NCBI GenBank assembly: GCA_030844895.1
Contig: CM061223.1
Span: 33,947,435 to 34,011,434, forward strand
DNA: 64,000 bases
Direction: 5' to 3'
Origin: Ambrosia x helenae
Lineage: Eukaryota > Streptophyta > Magnoliopsida > Asterales > Asteraceae
Shown here: in pieces, positions 1 through 10,973 of the stretch
How positions within the stretch are numbered: position 1 is the stretch's first letter
Layout of the letters: the number at the start of each line of letters is the position of its first letter
Notes under the pieces: model-generated
Databases searched by the model: none
What the model was told of the DNA's origin: nothing
The model's input: the letters and a program-made list of their open reading frames with translations, nothing else
Made by a program: the position numbers and the translations under genes

Positions 1-778
1 TTAAACTTAGTTACTTGCGGGACCACATGACCCTCAATGGTGATCTGGGTGCGATCTTCGTAGTTTGTCCCGCTGAAATCGCAGTGCATGTACTCCGTCT
101 TAGAGCGACTAATCCTTAAACCTTTTCCCTCCAAAGCTGTTCGCCATCCTTCAAACCTCATATTCAAACTTTGCTTAGTTTCCGCGATCAATACAATGTC
201 GTCAGCAAAAAGCATGCACCACGGTAGTGTCTCCTGGATGGACTTTGACACCTCGTCTAGAATAACCGCAAAAAGAAACGGGCTCAACGCGGACCCTTGA
301 TGGAGCCCTACCTCCACGGGAAAGAAATCAGTATCTCCTACAGGCGCACGAACACTAGTTTCAGTCCTATCATACATATCTCTAGTAATGTTAACATACT
401 TACTCGGGATCCCTCTAGCCTCCAAACTGTCCCAAATCAGTTTACGAGGTACACTATCATAGGCCTTTTCCAGATCAATGAACACCATATGGAGGTCTCG
501 TTTCTTCTCCCTATACTTTTCCATCAGGCTCCTTAGTATGTATATCGCTTCTGTAGTTGACCTTCCTGGCATGAAGCCAAATTGATTTACAGTAACCTGG
601 GTTTCTCTTCTAATCCTATTCTCAATTACTCTCTCCCATAATTTCATAGTATGACTCAGCAGCTTAATACCTCTGTAATTCCCACAACATTGTGCGTCTC
701 CTTTGTTCTTATATACAGGCACTACAACACTACTCCTCCACTGATCTGGCATTCTTCCAGATTTAAATATAACATTTG
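1..778 (-). mobile_element. RTE-type LINE reverse transcriptase, partial, open reading frame to the window edge
   Basis: Read on the minus strand from about 778 down to 1, one frame stays open for about 259 codons with no stop, so the ORF continues past the left edge. It holds the RT fingers and palm: a YKNKGD-like block followed by NYRGIKLLSHTMK, then VNQFGFMPGRST, then the first catalytic aspartate in HMVFIDLEKAYDSVP, then GLHQGSALSP, then the FADD box at about 198-209. These are the signature blocks of plant RTE-type non-LTR retrotransposons, whose ORF joins an endonuclease to the RT. Endonuclease coding is not seen: upstream of about 780 the similarity stops, so the copy is 5'-truncated or rearranged. 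The lack of stops suggests a young insertion. The fragment at 61565-62440 belongs to the same family in the opposite orientation. Confidence 0.88.
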
Positions 779-1367
779 TACAAATATAATCCCTAACTAC
801 GAGGATGGAACATATCCAAAGGCTCTTAGCCATCAATATCCTTTAAGATTCTACTTTCAAACCCGTTTAGTTCAATATGTAATTACATATCATAGTTTGT
901 ACTTCAATGGATACCTTTTGTTTCATATATTATTTTAAGGCTTAAAGTGTTGAGTTTCATACTCATTAAGGATGAGAAAACCATGTAAACACTTAAGGAG
1001 AAGTACAAACAAGGAAGGTGAAAAAAGAAAAATATAATGGGGTTCATCTCATGTGTTGATGTAGGGTAATTGTCTTGATGTTGTATATAGTACGGCCAAA
1101 ATGCAATGAATATTGCTGACTATGCATAGGACGTTTTGTCCATCCCACATCATATTTGCATTCTCACCTCCACCTCCCACCCCACCCACCCCACCTCTTG
1201 TATGCTTAAATGTTGAGCCACCCCACTCCACAAGTAAATAGATAGAGATGGTGTTTTTTGTGCTTATATAGTCAAAATTTTCTTATAAACTTTCAAAATA
1301 TATACTCAAATCATTTCAAAGGGTAGGTTGTACTTTTAAACATAGGTATCATTTCTCAGAAAATATA
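779..1367. other. intergenic region and HIPP upstream region
   Basis: No gene is seen. The stretch contains a C-rich tract near 1161-1200 (CCACCTCCCACCCCACCC type) and AT-rich sequence leading into the HIPP gene. Short frames here show no family resemblance. Confidence 0.5.
1264..1270 (+). promoter_or_regulatory. possible TATA box of the HIPP gene
   Basis: TTATATA lies about 100 bp before the proposed HIPP start codon at 1368, a normal distance for a plant core promoter with a short leader. It is only a sequence match in AT-rich DNA, with no transcript evidence. Confidence 0.3.
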
Positions 1368-3970
1368 ATGGGTGAGGAAGTAAGTATCATTTCCTGATCA
1401 CTATATAAACATATGCATGTATAACCTATTTTATTAAATATATTTATTTTGAAATTTACAGGAGAAAAAAGATGAGAAACCAAAGGAGGAAGAAGAGAAG
1501 AAGAAAACAGAAGATGTTGATGAAGAGGTTGTGTTGAAGGTTGATATGCATTGTGGAGCTTGTGCTAGAAAAGTTGCAAGATCTTTGAGAGGTTTTCAAG
1601 GTCTTTCTTTTCTCACCACTTTTCATCATCTAATCAGTACTAGAAAGCTACCTAGTAGTGCATAAATGATTTACAAAAGTTTATGTAGCATGTTATGATT
1701 AGTTAAAGTAGTTAGTCATAGTTTTGAGTTTCGAATAGGTGTTAAAGAAGTGATGACGGATTGCAAGGCTAGCAAGGTGGTGATAAAAGGAAAGGAATTA
1801 GACCCGACAAAACTAAGCGCAAGGATTCAAAAGAAAACCGGTCGAAAAGTTGAGATCATATCCCCGATCCCCAAACCTCCGGAACCAAAGCCTGAGCCAG
1901 AGAAAAAACAACAGCCCGAACCGCCAAAGGAAGAGAAGAAAGACGAGGTTAATAATTCCCTTAGAATTAAGCATTAATATTTGTTATTCTATACACCATC
2001 AATCATTGAATGATTAACACAAATATAATGATTAACAAAAGTGGGTCCAAATATATATAGTACGTACCCATTACAATATTAATTATATATACTGGAAATG
2101 GTGACAGTAGTGCAACTTGTGATCGCTGGCACTACGTTTTTGGTGACAAGAAAGCAACCTAACAAAGTAAGAAAAATAGTATAAACAGAATGAAGGGTCA
2201 AAAACTTAAAAGGGAGGGTGAAGCCCACAACTCATGTGGTACACTTATCGATGTGAAATGATGTGATAAAAGTATTAACTTTGTTCACCTTTTGACTCCA
2301 TACCCTGAATGGCACCATCTTTTTTATTCACAAGATAAAACAAAACGCATCAAAATGTCTTTATTTTGTGATATATATTTGGAAATATAATCAGGGTTTT
2401 AAAAAGTTTGTAAATATTTGGAGTCTTTGATGTCGAAACTCAGCATTTATGGCATGTGAACGCTTATCCATGTGAATAAATGCTAGTTTCATTCTTTTGA
2501 CTCTTTCCATACCCTACTTGACCAAGTAAGAAAAAACACACTTAAATGTCTTGATTTTCTAAAATCTTTATTTCCTGTGAATACCATTTTAGTATAAATG
2601 AATTTATGTTATTATAAATGCTTCGAATTTGCATGACGGATGAAAAAATTGCATGAAAAATAATCTTTGATGGTATACCTAAGATCAGTGTAACTTATAT
2701 TATTAGTGGCAAGCAAACTCAGTACCAAGTTAGTATTGAGGAGTGGCAAATTAGTTGATGATTAGTAATAAGTTACTATTGAGCTTAATACTAATGATGC
2801 TACCCAGTGGTTGTTGACTTACTGGTATCAAGGTGTTGGATAAGGCTTTGCCTAGTGGTGAGGGGTTTAAATCCCATAAATCACAAAAAAAAATTAGCTG
2901 TTAAAAAAAAGGTACTAGCATGCGTAGTACATGCTACTAACTATGCATCTATGAGTGTAATGCATGGAGCTCTTCAACTAAATGCATTGTAGGTGGTGTG
3001 TGACTAGTACATATCACCCAAAAAGACAAGATAGAAAGCTGCCAATTACAATATGTAACACACAACCGTAAAATGTTGGACCAGTTGATATTTTCTTTTA
3101 TAATTGTGTATGATGCCCACTACCACCCATATTTTTGGATGCATGCTTCTTGGACTGTTCACATTTTCTATGCGAATCTATCTTGGATTCAATGTCCATC
3201 ATTGTTTATGATTAGTTTTATAAGTTGATCAATGTGACATTTAGGTTTAATATTTTGGCAGCCACCTCCTGTCATAACGGTGGTATTGAAAATGTCGATG
3301 CATTGCGAGGCTTGTGCACAAGCTTTACAAAAGAGGATTCGGAAGATCCGAGGTAAACGTTTCAAATCCAACAATGTTGTATGCCATTTTGATAACTTAA
3401 AGTTTAGAAATGTTTGACATTTTATTCATGGGCGAAAAGTAGGGAGTCAAGGGGGTCCATTGGCCCTCCTTTTAGGATATTTATATATAAAATAAAATAC
3501 GAGTTTCTTTTAAACAAAATGAGTTGGACCTCCTAATTGTAACTGGATGAAATTAAAAATAAAATCTTATGATGACCCACGAGGCCACGACTAAAAGGTT
3601 ATGGTTTTGTCACTGCATTTTTTATGTAGGTGTTGAGTCAGTGAAGACAGAGTTGGCAAACGAACAAGTGGTGGTGACAGGTGTGCTTGAGCCTACGAAG
3701 TTAATGAATGATGTAATCAAGAAAACCAGAAAGCAAGCTTCCATTGTAGTAAAAGAAGAAAAGAAGGAAGAAAAGAAGGAAGAAAAGAAAGAAGAAGAGA
3801 AGAAAGAGGAGGAGGAGAAGAAGGAGGAAGCTCCCGAAGCAAAGAAGGAAGATGATACAAATATAGAAGCCAAAAAGATCGAATATTGGCCTCCAAAGTA
3901 TTACATGGACTATTCGTATGCGCCTCAAATGTTCAGTGATGAGAATCCAAATGCTTGTATGGTAATGTAA
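1368..3970 (+). CDS. heavy metal-associated isoprenylated plant protein (HIPP), two HMA domains, five exons
   Basis: Exons are 1368-1379, 1462-1600, 1739-1947, 3262-3352 and 3630-3970. All introns are GT-AG, phases agree, and the product is 263 residues. The start MGEEEKKDEK matches the usual HIPP amino end. HMA domain 1 (about residues 27-89) has metal-binding MHCGAC at 33-38. A proline/glutamate/lysine linker follows. HMA domain 2 (about 124-187) has MHCEAC at 133-138. Next come a long EEKKEEKK run and a tyrosine-rich tail ending in CMVM, a CaaX box for prenylation. HIPPs bind metal ions such as copper, zinc or cadmium through the HMA cysteines and are tethered to membranes or partner proteins through the lipid; roles in metal homeostasis and stress are known for the family. 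No disabling change is seen, so the gene is probably functional. The 1.3-kb third intron carries a SINE-like insert. The exact family member cannot be named from sequence alone. Confidence 0.9.
2803..2911 (+). mobile_element. SINE-like insert in HIPP intron 3
   Basis: A short tRNA-like block has an A-box-like start (TGGTATCAAGG), a B-box-like GGGGTTTAAATCCCA, and two A-rich runs at the end. It resembles the better-preserved SINEs at 6066-6144 and 32314-32433. A clear target-site duplication was not found, so the edges are approximate. Confidence 0.5.
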
Positions 3971-4365
3971 CAATAATAAGAAATAGGGTTATGCTAAACG
4001 TGCCCCCACCAATCTCGACAATACCTTTAGTGGCCGGTTTGGCTTTAGTGTTATGATCTGGTACCTATTAAGTAATGCAATTTTACCTGTACTGTGTTAG
4101 TATGTGTCGTGCAATAAATGTGTCAAGGGACGGGTCAATTTATGACCCTACTTAATTAATTAATTTGTCCATTACAACAAGCAATAACGGGGACATGTAC
4201 ATTTCTAAATAATAATTGTTCAACACTAGTAGATTTCAAAATGTTATTTTATAGACAATCATGGATGTCACAAATTGACTTTAGATTTTTAGAGTAATAA
4301 ATGCAATTTATGTGGGAATTGCTACGTCGTTGGAGAATTGAAAACCTTGAGACAACTAGCGATGT

Positions 4366-6480
4366 AAGTTGCAGAAAACAAGATCAAGTAGACGGAAAAA
4401 AGAGACTTAAATTCACTACTACAAAGAAATAATGTAGCATTATTGCTATAAATCGTACTATAATAGATCTAATTTAAAGGGGGGAAATGAGCTATCTAAC
4501 ATTTTTGAATGTTCATTATTATAAAATAGATCCAGTTTGTTGGAAGGACCTATTAACTTGATGCCAATATTATTACCAAGTTAAGAGCTTAAGGCACAAG
4601 GAGTACTGAGTTCGGCATGGTGTCATCTACACCAGCTGCACATGTGGAATGGTGTTTGTTTTGTATGTGCGATCAACTACGACGATGAGATAGATCAGAT
4701 TAGATGATGATCGGGTAGTTCGATGTTGATCAACAACGGGTTTGACCGAAATAAAAAAAACGAACAGGCGTGTCGCGGAGAAACGAAAGAGCAAGGTGCT
4801 AAGGAATTCATTTGGCAACCGAAAAGAGGAAATAACGGTGTGTGGTTGTCATTGTTGGTGATTGATAAAAGGATTGCATCTAGGTTGTGTGTCAACTTAG
4901 TTTCGGTGTTCATCGAATAAAAGGCTGTTGGAACCGGTTACCCTTCTCTCGATTAAAAGTTCTCTAAGTTATGGCTTACTTGTTTATCAATATCAGTCAG
5001 TATTTGATTCAACGATGATGTGCCATCACCATGCGTCGGGATGGTCTAAACTCCATGTGTCAGGGTAGTGTAGGTTGAACAAAAGAAGAAGACTCATTCA
5101 AAGGCAGTGGTAAAAGATCTCGATTAGATCTTGGTGAACACTTTGTTCTAATTTGGTTGAAGGTGGTTGATAAGTTATCCCTTCATCCAGTTAATCGAGT
5201 TTGGTTATTGGTTGAGTTCAAGAGAGTGCAAACTATCGACTTGAGTCCAAGAGGGAGAAAAGAATCGAGCTAAATGTATTACCGGTATTAAAGATGCTTG
5301 AGTTGTGTTCAAGCATTGGAATAAGTGAAGTCGGTATAGAGAGGGAGTGTGAAAGATCCAACAGCAACCCAGTATGAAAATTGTAGTAGATGGAGATTTA
5401 AAGTTGATATCAAGAGGGAGTGTAAAAATTGTAGCGATATCAACTCGAAAAGCCAAAGTCAAAGGAGTAAATGAGTAAAATAATAATTAAGTTTGGTTAA
5501 TTATTATTTGAATTATCTATTGGTATTAGTATTAGGGTTGAGATGTGCTTCCTATAGTTTTTGATAATTATCTTTAGGTTTTTTTTTAACATTCAAACAA
5601 AACTATATTTCACCAAACATTATTACATCAAAAGTTTCCACCCAGGCACATTAAGCAAGTAGCTACCTGGGCCAAACCATAGAGGCATACATAAATTAAA
5701 CATGATTACAACCCAAAAAAAAAAAAAACCAACCTATCATATCTTCTATTTCAACCCACATCCACTACCAACCTGTTTCCATCAGCCGTTGTCAAATAAC
5801 GAAAAGTCTCACCAAGACGCCTTTTCGAGCCCTTCGAATCTTCCACGTTTGCCCATCCACCAATATGAATCAAGTTTTCTATATTTAGTAGGCTTAGAAT
5901 AGCTAGTCTACATAAACCTTTGTTTTCTATGTTTTTATTTAATAATCCATCAATCAATAAAAACTTTTCAGCTTCCTCAAGTTTAACATAGACAACGAGC
6001 GATGTAAGTTGTAGAAAACAATATCAAGTAGAGGGAAAAAAAAAGAGTTAACTTCACTAAATGAAGCAAAGCTTTTAGTAACACCTAAGGGGGAGGTCAT
6101 GGGTTCAAGTCCCATAAAGAGTAGAAATTTTCCGTTAAAAAAAAAACTTCACTAAATGAAATAATATATCATTATTGCTAGAAATGGTACTATAATAGAT
6201 CTAATTTAAAGGGAAAAAATGGGCTATCTAACAATTTTGAATGTTCATTATTATAAAATAGATCCAGTTTGTTGAAAGGACCTATTAAACCAGGTTTATA
6301 TAGTATAATTTTGCTTGATTACTTAAATGTAATGGGATTCTATTAGTTTCTTAATGCTTATGGGGTAAGTGATCTCTTAAGTTGATGCCAATATTATTAC
6401 CAAGTTAAGAGCTTAAGGCACAAGGAGTGGGTTCGTCATGGTGTCATCTGCACCAGCTGTGCATGTGGAATGGTGTTTGC
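4366..6480 (+). repeat. direct duplication, copies at 4366-4660 and 5994-6480
   Basis: The two blocks share runs such as ACTATAATAGATCTAATTTA, TTATAAAATAGATCCAGTTT and GCTTAAGGCACAAGGAGT in the same order. The second copy has two extra pieces: a SINE (6066-6144) and about 95 bp at 6287-6380 that is absent from the first. The pair looks like an old local duplication, not a transposon with ends. Confidence 0.7.
6066..6144 (+). mobile_element. SINE (5'-truncated) with 16-bp target-site duplication
   Basis: The body has a pol III B-box-like GGGTTCAAGTCCCA and ends in an A run. It is flanked by exact copies of AACTTCACTAAATGAA at 6050-6065 and 6145-6160. The A-box end is mostly missing, as expected for a 5'-truncated copy. 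The paralogous block at 4366-4660 lacks it, giving an empty site. Confidence 0.8.
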
Positions 6481-6852
6481 TTAACTTGTCGATTGGAATC
6501 GGCATGTAGATGTGTGATTTCCTTTGTAATTTGCGGCATAGGGGTGTAAGATTTAGAACTTTCTTGCTGATTCTGAAAGTCTCCTCTTCACAAGACACCT
6601 TTAGGCGTCGATGGGGTGACGCTGAACCCACTCCTTGTGCCCTTAGTAACATTTCGATATTAGAAATCCATTTTGGCAGAAGCAGTAAATATGATCCATA
6701 ATGTTACAATCAAATAATAAACTTATTTAAATATAAACTTGGTGGCTTTTAAGTTCAAGAAAAACTACTTTTGAATAAGAAACACACAAATGCTACAAAA
6801 TCAGGGAACAAGACTTGTAAACTTGTTCTTTTGTTTAGAGATTATTTGGGAT

Positions 6853-7563
6853 TGTTGAATATATAGTATGTCCGATGTAATTAAAAGTCAAGGTCAATGT
6901 AACCCGACCCGGTACGATCCGAAGAGTTACACGTTGGTACACGAATCAGATAAGTTCATGAGTAGATGGATTATTATTTATGAAAGAATAATTGTTTTAG
7001 ACTTGAGGGACTTAATATTAATAAAATTAATATTAAGGAGTATTAAGATATTTAACAATGGGGCTTAATGTAAGTTATTGTTTTATAAAAGGAGGGTTAA
7101 GGAGTAAACCCTAAACACACTTTTATAAAAACAAAACACCTCTTGCCTCCTCTCAAATGATTTGCGGCCGCCACCCTTAAAGAAAGGGCCGCCGCCTCCT
7201 TCTTCTTTGGTCCGGCCATCAACCACCACAAACCACCACCTTCCTCTTGCAAGCGTTGCTTCCCGGTTGGTTCGTGCACGGTGTGAACTTCCTGCTAGCG
7301 AGGATTTGTTGTAACCCGTGTGTTACAATTCCGGTGTAGTCGTCAAATGTTGATTACTAAACCCCCTATGGTTGTTTTTATTATTTATTAGTTTATACGC
7401 GTTTAACTGAGATCCTGATTGGGAATATTTTATTAATCGGATTAATAAAATTAATTACATATTTATATATATAAATCGGCCAACATTATATATTGTATAT
7501 AATCGATTTTTATAAAAAATATTAATTGCTTCCGCTGTGTATACGATGCCATGATTCCCAACA
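6853..7563 (+). repeat. 5' LTR of the copia element
   Basis: It begins TGTTGAATATATAG and ends ATTCCCAACA. TATA-like TTTTATAAAAGG near 7080-7092 fits the LTR promoter. The last ~170 bp (about 7393-7547) is absent from the 3' LTR, which has a tandem duplication there instead. Confidence 0.93.
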
Positions 7564-7564
7564 G

Positions 7565-7580
7565 TGGTATCAGAGCCACG
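7565..7580 (+). promoter_or_regulatory. primer-binding site (initiator tRNA-Met type)
   Basis: TGGTATCAGAGCCACG directly follows the 5' LTR and is the standard plant copia site complementary to the 3' end of initiator methionine tRNA, where minus-strand cDNA synthesis starts. Confidence 0.9.
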
Positions 7581-8808
7581 GTTACGCGCGTATAGATGGT
7601 AAAGTTATAATTTTGATCTATGTTTTATTTGTCAAAAAAAATAATAATAATTTTTTTTTCACAAAAGATCAAAAGCTTTTTGTTGTTCATGGATTGTGAT
7701 GTGAATCGAGCCCTAGGTGTTTTGCGCCTTGTCGTGGTTGTGTTTGTGATGTTTTATTTTTTTTATTGATTTGTATTTTTATTACGGATATTGGATCCGG
7801 TGTAATAGATAGGATTAGAATGGATTTGTTTTATTTGTATTTCAAATTTATTTGTAATCCTACAAGTACAAGATCAAGACGGAGATAAAAGGACGAACAG
7901 GTTCCATGAAGATAGAGATCTCGGGTCAAGTGGGAGCTATATCAAAATAGTTTTGAAACCCTTTTGACTAGTTCGTTTCGTTTCTGGCTAAAACGAAACG
8001 GGTGACCTATTAGGGCTCGATTCATTTAATTTTATTGTTATGTTTTGTGGTTGTGGTTTATTTATTGTAAATAATTTAGATAACCCAAAATAAATAAAAT
8101 TTTCACAATCATGGCAACGGTTTTATTAAAACAAGTTTTATAAAAAACCGAAAAGCATATTTAATAAAAGGAGTTTTATTAATATTAAAACAAGTCCATT
8201 CGCCATAATACGACCAACGAAGTTTAAATAGGGTATTTAAAACTATACCGTGTCGAGTGTTGAAAGGAGTTTCAATTATCACGAACAATATAAAATTGGA
8301 TTTTATAAACTGTTGTGTGACTCACATCATGCTAACGAGTCATTCAATATATTTATGGTAAATATTAAAATTAAATCCCAATTTTAAATTGATGTTTCAT
8401 GCCACCCTTAACGAGTTAGCACTCCGTTCTATATCGAACCCAAATGTTAGTGCTGACCCTGTATCTGGGCGTTGATCATGAGTGAAAGTAATCATCGCGG
8501 TTCCTGTGTAACATAGGCCGGTGTTACAGTTAACAGTAAAGGACCAAACATCGCTTGTTTGACAAGTGGGCATAGTTGGGGTTAAACATACATCGCTTTT
8601 AGCGATAACCCCAAAAGGAAAGTTGTGTAGTGGACACAATTAACAATCGTTGTTTACCTACCTAATCGTGCCAGTGGACAGTGCTAAGCCAGTTCATTGT
8701 GTATTGATGAATCGGGATCTCATCCTAATTAATTTTGCTTTTTGGGTCATAAAATAATTAGGATACTTAAAACATGAAATACTATTACATTAATTTTGAA
8801 CTTTGTAG
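7581..8808 (+). other. copia 5' leader
   Basis: About 1.2 kb of AT-rich non-coding sequence lies between the primer-binding site and the gag ATG at 8809. Packaging signals are expected in such leaders, but none can be named here. No other gene is seen. Confidence 0.6.
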
Positions 8809-8918
8809 ATGTCAACTGAAAACAATTCCACCTCCCATTTCTCTCTCAAGTCCATCTTAGAGAAGGACAAACTGAACCACTCCAACTTCATGGACTGGCA
8901 CCGCAACTTGAAAATTGT

Positions 8919-10019
8919 TGTAACACCCCAACCGATGGCGGAAACATCGAGGTGTCAGGTAAGAATGTGTATACAGTAGCACATGGTATTCAAATTTTAA
9001 TTTGAAATTTATTTAAAGTAAAAATATCCAAAATGAAAATACATAATAAGTGTTGAATGGAATTCTAATACATCAAATAACCAAATAAGCATAAAGTTCA
9101 ATATGTCTTCTCATGCTAACACTCTAGTCTTCACGCATCATTATTTCCTGTTGAGTTGTAAAAATGGGGGGGGGGGGTCAACTAGAAGTTGGTGAGAATA
9201 CATAAGCCATGTCAAACAATTAAGTTTAAGTATAAAAGTTTAGCAATTCATATGTCTATCGTAAGTTTAAGTCTACATGAATAAACATGAAATGTTGAAT
9301 CGACATAATCAACCCTCCGACTAGTTTAGTTCCATCCCGTCATCCACGGTTCACCTTGATATTATGTTGGAACGATAACAATCACCGCGCTCCCCATAAA
9401 AGATGGTCAACGAATCTAGGTGGGATTGTCAATCCAATAGATCTATTATTGAGTATCGCCGGCTTGGCCATAGCTAATGATTATGTATTGTTGAAACTTG
9501 TTGAAACTTGTTGAAACTGTTGTTGTTGTCTAAATCATGAGGCATTAAAGTTTACAACTAGACATGTATGTAGAATTGCTCAAGTATAATGTTGCAAGTA
9601 TAAAGAATTGCATAAACATGGTTACGTAAACTCACCATAGAAAAGTATTAAGTCTCGAGAAAAAGTATAAGTGTAGCCCCAAAGTTGCCAAGTATTACCA
9701 AAGCTTAATCGTGATTATTGAGTGGTCAAACGGAAAAGTCAAACGCACGAGCAAAAGCTTGAAAGGATGATTTATAACAGAAATTGAAGATGAAGAAAGA
9801 GTATTTGGCGAGTTTAGAGTGCTAAGTATAATGGTCATAGGTGGGTTTTTATACTAGTTTTGGATTCAATTAGCCATTAAAATTGGTCAACACCATAAAG
9901 TAAGGTTTTATGATGAATTGACTATTTGACTAAGACTTTGACTGTTTGACTAAGACTTTGACTAGGACTTTGACCAGGACTTTGACTATTTGACTTTCTA
10001 AAAATATCTGATTTTATAA

Positions 10020-10098
<79 letters not shown>

Positions 10099-10231
10099 GA
10101 GAGGAGTTTAAAATGTATAGCTGGTTGGGAAAATTTTGGGACCTATGAGCTTATTTGTTGTAAACGACGAATAATAATAATGGAAACATTTAATGAATAA
10201 AATTATTTGAGGAAAAATACAGGATGTTACA
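8919..10231 (-). mobile_element. solo LTR inserted in copia gag, same family as the 16440-22738 element
   Basis: TGTAACACCCCAACC at the left and GGATGTTACA at the right are bounded by the 5-bp duplication ATTGT (8914-8918 and 10232-10236). Its left end is the reverse complement of the right end of the LTRs at 16440-17911 and 21278-22738 (GCCATCGGTTGGGGTGTTAC), so it is a minus-strand copy of that family. No primer site or internal region is present, as expected after LTR-LTR recombination. Confidence 0.9.
10022..10098. repeat. (ATT)n microsatellite, about 25 units
   Basis: An uninterrupted ATT run lies within the solo LTR. A parallel set of GACTTTGACTATTTGAC repeats sits just before it. Confidence 0.95.
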
Positions 10232-10973
10232 ATTGTTCTCAAAGCAGAGAACAAATTGTATGTTCTTGAAGAACCAGTCCCTGATGAACCCATAAATCCC
10301 AAGAGTGAGCTTTATAAAACCTGGGCTAAGCATTTTGATGACTCTTTGAAAGTCTCATGTCTGATGTTGGCATCCATGATCCCTGAACTTCAAAGGACCA
10401 TGGAGGACATGGAGGCATACGACATGAATCAGCATCTGATGGAAATGTTCCAACAAAATGCTCGCCATGAGAGGTTTGATGTGATGCGATCACTTATAAC
10501 CACTCGTATGCAAGTGGGTACACCAGTTGGCACTCATGTGCTAAAAATGAAGGCATATGTTGATCACTTGGCTCGTCTGGAATCCCCCTTGAACGATGAG
10601 TTAGCTGGGGATATCATCATGAACTCATTGCCCAAGTCATATGACCAGTTCATTATGAACTATAATATGAATGGGATGGAGAAGACACTTGCAGAACTGC
10701 ATCAGATGCTCAAAACTGCTGAGGTAAACATACTAGGCAAAACTGCACCAGTGCTAATGATCAGGGAGGGTCAGATTAAGAAACCTAAAACCAAGAATAG
10801 GGGCTATCAAGGCAAAGGGAAGGGAAAGGGCAAAGCTATTGCCAACAATAAACCTTTGAAAGATGCCAAATGTTTTCATTGTGATGAAACTGGGCACTGG
10901 AAAAGGAACTGTGCTAAGTATTTAGCTGAACTGAAGCAAGCCAAGGCTTCTGGAGGAGAGTCCTCAGGTATAT

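Larger units (their letters stand above)
3971..6852. other. gene-free region with an internal direct duplication and degenerate repeats
   Basis: After the HIPP stop codon no convincing gene is seen. The stretch holds a degenerate direct repeat pair (4366-4660 and 5994-6480) and one SINE. Around 5220-5430 there are GAGGGAGTGT-type runs reminiscent of retrotransposon polypurine tracts. Small frames such as the one at 4723-4920 could not be tied to any family. Confidence 0.5.

Noticed and set aside
3622..3973. Ser/Phe- or Leu-rich frames antisense to the HIPP last exon
   Set aside because: They mirror the lysine/glutamate-rich run of the real gene.
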